DNA of 64,000 bases from an uncultured Chitinophagaceae bacterium. Lineage in GTDB: Bacteria > Bacteroidota > Bacteroidia > Chitinophagales > Chitinophagaceae. The translations under genes and the position numbers were made by a program. The notes beneath the pieces are model-generated. The model was not told where the DNA came from. It saw nothing but the letters and a program-made list of their open reading frames with translations, and did no database searches. Where the stretch lies: contig CALGAP010000005.1 of assembly GCA_937958995.1 (NCBI GenBank), positions 62,001-126,000 on the forward strand, read 5' to 3'. This document shows, piece by piece, positions 60,811 through 64,000 of this stretch (position 1 is the stretch's first letter; each line of letters opens with the position of its first letter).

Positions 60811-62373
60811 TTATCGCAAACTGAATTGTTCGAAATTTTTATTCAGCTGAATACCCTCGCTTTCGGCAAAAGCATTGCATTGCTCTACGAAAGAAAAATC
60901 GCTGATGATGCCTTTGATTTTTTCAATATCGCTCGCAAATACGCGGTCTTCTTCAGCAAACTGAACAAATTTTCTTACATAGTCGTGCGCAAACTCCAGT
61001 AGCGCGCTGCTCTTGAGCGGCCGGCGGAATTCGATGGCCTGGCAGGCGCTCATTAGCTCAATGGCCAGAATGTATTCAAGATTGTCGAGAACTTTGTTCA
61101 GTTTCCTGCCGCTGATGCTGCCCATACTTACATGATCTTCCTGGCCCAGCGAAGTGGGAATGCTGTCGGCACTGGCGGGGAAACACAATGTTTTATTTTC
61201 GGTGACCAAAGCAGCGGTGGTGTATTGCGGAATCATAAAACCGCTGTTCAGTCCCACATTGTTCATAAGCAACAAAGGCAATCCCCATTTTCCTTCGAGC
61301 AACAAATAACATCTTCTGTCGGAGATATTGCCGATTTCAGCTGCGGCAAAACAGGCATAATCGAGTGGTAACGCCAAAGGCTGACCGTGAAAATTTCCTC
61401 CGCTGATGGTATCGTGTGCATTTAAAATAACGGGGTTGTCGGTTACGCTGTTGAGCTCTGTCTCGGTACATTCTTTCAAATGCAGCCACGCATTGCGCGA
61501 AGCGCCATGCACCTGTGGCATGCAGCGAAGGCTATAGGGATCCTGCACGCGGCCGCAGTCAACATGACTTTGCATAATGGCCGACTGATGCAGCAGTAGT
61601 CGCAGTCTTTGTGCCACCAGCTGATTTCCTTTAAACGGACGCAGGTTGTGCAGGCGTTCATCAAACGGAGCCTTGGTGCCAGTTAAAGCTTCCAGGCTCA
61701 TCGCCCCTATAATATCAGCGGCCTCGAGACAATTATGCATGCGTTGAACTGCTTTTACCGCGTATGCCAGTATGAATTGCGTGCCGTTGATGAGTGCAAG
61801 ACCTTCCTTGGGTCCCAGTTGTACAGCAGATAATCCGTGTTGTTGTAATACCTGTTGCGAGGGCAATCTTTTTCCCTTATAAAAAACTTCCCCCAATCCT
61901 ATCAGCGGCAAAAACAAGTGTGCCAAAGGTGCCAGGTCGCCAGAAGCACCCACACTACCTTTTTCCGGTACTACGGGCAGAATATCGTTTTCAATATGCC
62001 AGTTGATTCTTTGCAGCGTTTCTACCTGCACACCCGAAAAGCCCTGCGCCAGGGCCTGCATTTTGGTGATAAGCATAATCTTCGCGATCTCAGCGGGTAT
62101 GGGTTCTCCTACTCCCACGCTATGACTTTGCAGAATCTTGTGCTGCAGCGTACGGGTATCTTCTTCCGATATGGGTGTGTTGGCCAGTATGCCAAAACCC
62201 GTGTTGACGCCGTAAACGGTTTTGTTTTCTGCAACAATCTGCTGCACTTGTTGCTGGCTTGCCTGGATTTTCCCGAGGGCTTTCGTACTGAGCACGCCGC
62301 GAGTCTTTCCCTGCGCCAGGTCTATCACGTCGGCTATATGAAGTGTATCAATGCCATAGTTAAATGAGCTCAT
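60811..62373 (-). CDS. hutH: Histidine ammonia-lyase
   Basis: The protein has 520 aa. The MIO-forming triad A143-S144-G145 lies in SVGASGDLAPLAHL, and Y54 is in YGVNTGFG. Conserved QEDHVSMGS lies near 412. It removes ammonia from histidine to give urocanate, the first step of degradation. A minus-strand TTACTTTG lies near its start (one mismatch to the -7 box). It is divergent from the Cys-rich gene at 62468. Confidence 0.97.
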   Translation of the reverse strand: MSSFNYGIDTLHIADVIDLAQGKTRGVLSTKALGKIQASQQQVQQIVAENKTVYGVNTGFGILANTPISEEDTRTLQHKILQSHSVGVGEPIPAEIAKIMLITKMQALAQGFSGVQVETLQRINWHIENDILPVVPEKGSVGASGDLAPLAHLFLPLIGLGEVFYKGKRLPSQQVLQQHGLSAVQLGPKEGLALINGTQFILAYAVKAVQRMHNCLEAADIIGAMSLEALTGTKAPFDERLHNLRPFKGNQLVAQRLRLLLHQSAIMQSHVDCGRVQDPYSLRCMPQVHGASRNAWLHLKECTETELNSVTDNPVILNAHDTISGGNFHGQPLALPLDYACFAAAEIGNISDRRCYLLLEGKWGLPLLLMNNVGLNSGFMIPQYTTAALVTENKTLCFPASADSIPTSLGQEDHVSMGSISGRKLNKVLDNLEYILAIELMSACQAIEFRRPLKSSALLEFAHDYVRKFVQFAEEDRVFASDIEKIKGIISDFSFVEQCNAFAESEGIQLNKNFEQFSLR

Positions 62374-62429
62374 AGCAAGTCGTTGAAAGGCGCAAAGTAA
62401 AACATTTCATTCGCCGTTGATCAAATTCA

Positions 62430-62460
62430 TTTGCATAAGCCGTATAAGTTTTTAATTTTG
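62430..62460 (+). promoter_or_regulatory. Consensus promoter of the Cys-rich gene at 62468
   Basis: TTTG (62430-62433), 19 bp, then TAATTTTG (62453-62460). Both boxes are exact. The -7 box ends only 7 bp before ATG 62468, so the transcript must be leaderless or have a leader of a few bases. Confidence 0.6.
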
Positions 62461-62467
62461 ATGAGTT

Positions 62468-62881
62468 ATGCGCTTTTTGCTGCTGATACCCGTTTTTGTG
62501 CTTTTTCTTTCCAAAGTGCCATTCATACAGGTGATGCCGGTGGAAGTAAAGGTGGTATTGGCAGAAAAGCAGAAAGAGAAAAACTGCTGCAAAAAGAAGA
62601 AACAAGCGGTATCGGAACCCCCATCGTGCCATAAGGCCGAGCATGCTACCTCCAAACCAATGGCCTGCCACCCAGGCACCATGCCGGTTGAAGGCAGTTG
62701 CCAGCCTTCAGGCGCGAATTGCATATGTGTTTGCCTTTTCCAGTTTACCGCGCCAGAAAATGACTTCAAAGCCTTTCAGCTCGACCCGGCCAATCCCTTA
62801 GCCGGTCGTACAGGATACTTAGAACAAGAGTGGAAAGATCCGCATATCGACTCGCCCGTCCAGCCTCCCGATTATTTATAA
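62468..62881 (+). CDS. Small exported Cys/His-rich protein of unknown function
   Basis: The protein has 137 aa with a hydrophobic N-terminus (about 1-24). A charged stretch (EKQKEKNCCKKKKQ) and a Cys/His region follow: CC, SCHKAEHATSKPMACHPG, GSCQPSGANCICVC. Eight Cys and three His in about 60 residues suggest metal binding or disulfides. The C-terminal 45 residues are Pro/Asp-rich. I do not recognise the family. The Cys-rich gene at 63002 is nearby. Confidence 0.6.
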   Translation: MRFLLLIPVFVLFLSKVPFIQVMPVEVKVVLAEKQKEKNCCKKKKQAVSEPPSCHKAEHATSKPMACHPGTMPVEGSCQPSGANCICVCLFQFTAPENDFKAFQLDPANPLAGRTGYLEQEWKDPHIDSPVQPPDYL

Positions 62882-62945
62882 ATTGAATATTGAATACTGA
62901 ATATTGTATTTGTACGTTGAATTTAAAACCTGAATCATTCAACCT
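62882..62945. repeat. ATTGAATATTGAA word element beside a stop codon
   Basis: AATTGAATATTGAATACTGA and ATATTGTATTTGTACGTTGA begin directly after the stop of the Cys-rich gene, with partial complement ATCATTCAAC further on. The words match those at 12190-12242 and 23165-23285. Confidence 0.5.
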
Positions 62946-63001
62946 GTAGCCGCTTACCAGCGTCGCGACAGGTATCAATTAAATAAAAACTATTTTGTCA
63001 A

Positions 63002-63214
63002 ATGAAAAAGCTCGTGTTTTTGGCATTGGCGGCTATGCTGACCACTGCGTCCGTATCTCCTGCATTTGCGCATGACAAAGAAAAATGCAATAAGGAATGT
63101 TGCAAGAAAGGTGGAGAGAAATGCAAAGAAGAATGCAAATCCGGCAAATGCACGCATGAAGAATGCAAAAAGAATTGCGAAGAAAAGAAAAGCTGCTGCA
63201 AAAAGCAGTCATAA
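63002..63214 (+). CDS. Exported Cys/Lys-rich 70-residue protein
   Basis: The protein has 70 aa with a signal peptide to about residue 23 (VSPAFA). The mature part is built of repeated C-x(3,4)-C or CC units separated by Lys/Glu (EKCNKECCKKGGEKCKEECK, then GKCTHEECKKNCEEKKSC). Ten Cys lie in about 45 residues, one His is near the middle, and there are almost no hydrophobic residues. It resembles a metallothionein-like or metal-sequestering periplasmic peptide. Family unknown. A strong terminator follows at 63246-63277. Confidence 0.7.
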   Translation: MKKLVFLALAAMLTTASVSPAFAHDKEKCNKECCKKGGEKCKEECKSGKCTHEECKKNCEEKKSCCKKQS

Positions 63215-63245
63215 TCTGCATCGCATTTCTTATGATACAAATAAT

Positions 63246-63277
63246 CGTCCCGCCCTTAAGGCGGGGCGATTTTTTTT
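63246..63277 (+). terminator. Terminator of the Cys/Lys-rich gene
   Basis: CGTCCCGCC (63246-63254), loop CTTAA and GGCGGGGCG (63260-63268) form a 9-bp stem with one T-G pair, followed by a run of eight T. Confidence 0.95.
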
Positions 63278-63336
63278 GGCGGACAAATGAAATTTGTTTG
63301 TAATTTTCGCAGCACTTCCTCCCTTATACTTAGCAT

Positions 63337-64000
63337 ATGAATAGAAATACTGGCGCAATGCTCTCCATCATGATGTTCCTGGAATATTTTATCTGGGGAT
63401 CATGGTATGTAACAATGGGCTCCTACATGCCGGAACACCTGCATTCAACCGGCGTGCAGATTGGTAATGCCTATGCAGCACTGGCCATCGCAACTATGAT
63501 ATCGCCGTTTTTTGTGGGATTGGTTGCCGACCGTTTTTTTGCTGCTCAAAAGATTATGGGTGTTTTGCACCTGGTAGGTGCGGCCCTGCTTTACCTTGCG
63601 CCTCAGATTTCAGACAACGACGCATTTTACTGGACCATACTCGCTTATTCGCTGGCGTACATGCCAACCATTGCTTTGTCGAATAATATTGCCTTTCACC
63701 AGATGTCTGACCCCGGTAAACAATTCCCCTGGATCAGGGTGTTTGGCACAGTTGGATGGATTGTAGCTGGTATAATGATTTCTGTTTTGGGTATGGAAAA
63801 ATCACCCAACACTTTCGTGCTTGCCGCCAGCGCCTCCGCCTTGTTAGGTTTGTACAGCTTCGTTTTACCCAACACACCTCCCTCGCAGAAAAACGCGCCG
63901 GCCTCGGCATCCAAAGCCCTGGGCGTGGAGGCCTTTGTATTGTTTAAGAGCAAACCATACCTGGTATTTTTCATTGCAGCTATATTGGTGTGTATACCGT
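63337..64000 (+). CDS. MFS transporter, nucleoside:H+ symporter type (3' end outside window)
   Basis: ATG 63337 opens a frame that runs off the window (221 codons visible). The start, MLSIMMFLEYFIWGSWYVTM, is typical of the NupG/XapB nucleoside:proton symporter family. At least six membrane segments are visible, with GLVADRFFAAQK and RVFGTVGWIVAG as conserved loops. The substrate is likely a nucleoside or a sugar-like compound. It follows the terminator of the Cys/Lys-rich gene. Confidence 0.85.
   Translation, partial: MNRNTGAMLSIMMFLEYFIWGSWYVTMGSYMPEHLHSTGVQIGNAYAALAIATMISPFFVGLVADRFFAAQKIMGVLHLVGAALLYLAPQISDNDAFYWTILAYSLAYMPTIALSNNIAFHQMSDPGKQFPWIRVFGTVGWIVAGIMISVLGMEKSPNTFVLAASASALLGLYSFVLPNTPPSQKNAPASASKALGVEAFVLFKSKPYLVFFIAAILVCIP

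Noticed and set aside
1..64000. CRISPR arrays, tRNA or rRNA genes, insertion sequences and prophage genes
   Set aside because: No regular direct repeats with spacers, no cloverleaf-like or rRNA-like stretch and no transposase, integrase or phage protein was found among the genes.

Overview
The window reads as chromosomal DNA of a Bacteroidota bacterium, most likely Chitinophagia/Chitinophagaceae. The evidence is a type IX secretion C-terminal sorting domain, many TonB-linked outer-membrane barrels with carboxypeptidase-regulatory N-termini, PorT-like and OmpA-like envelope proteins, a zinc-free (type B) L31, the Bacteroidota-type GlmU-like nucleotidyltransferase, and repeated promoters of the form TTG/TTTG - about 20 bp - TAnnTTTG. 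No rRNA, tRNA, CRISPR array, transposase or prophage gene was seen. About 53 protein genes are supported, including two very small ones (22 and 35 codons).

Layout. 1-7.5 kb: a 5'-truncated gene, lepA, a MORN/TonB protein, an ECF41-type sigma factor with its carboxymuconolactone-decarboxylase-like partner, a small envelope protein, a T9SS cargo protein and a CBS protein. 7.6-12.7 kb: acyl-CoA-binding protein, a GT-C membrane glycosyltransferase, a GT4 glycosyltransferase plus flippase pair, hemerythrin. 12.8-16.3 kb: tpiA, GlmU-like gene, rpmE, yajQ and a 22-codon lipoprotein-like gene. 16.6-23.8 kb: two tandem outer-membrane barrel receptors, lgt, a bacilliredoxin. 24.1-28 kb: Hsp20, an exported unknown, an NTF2-like protein, arginine decarboxylase. 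28.1-38.4 kb: rpmI-rplT and infC-thrS, which are usually one operon, here separated by about 7 kb of envelope genes. 38.5-45.4 kb: two paralogous exported proteins, then a DUF3347 - TonB receptor - M28 peptidase operon. 45.5-49.8 kb: ABC-F protein and patatin-barrel protein. 49.8-62.4 kb: all four histidine-degradation genes (hutH, hutU, hutI, hutG) scattered among a Na+/H+ antiporter, a trehalose synthase/phosphatase fusion, a 35-codon membrane protein and a tandem pair of TPR-membrane proteins. 62.4-64 kb: two Cys-rich exported proteins and the start of a nucleoside-type MFS transporter.

How the parts work together. HutH, HutU, HutI and HutG convert histidine to glutamate plus formamide. 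ThrS, IF3, L35, L20, L31 and LepA serve translation. The GT-C, GT4 and flippase genes suggest surface glycan assembly. The many exported or outer-membrane proteins fit a polymer-scavenging lifestyle. The ECF sigma factor carries the hallmark motifs of ECF41, and a close match to the recalled ECF41 promoter lies in front of the adjacent gene.

The most unusual structure is in the intergenic DNA. Short imperfect palindromes, often built from repeated words (TTTCGGGTT, AATCCGAAA, ATTGAATATT) or from a GTAAGAAAGA...TTCGCAGTSTGCAAACAAA core, sit immediately beside stop codons at about eight places, including inside the rpmI-rplT operon. Other points of interest are the 22-codon lipoprotein gene with its own terminator, the 35-codon membrane protein with a structured leader, and the TPR-membrane paralogues with conserved membrane histidines and no output domain.
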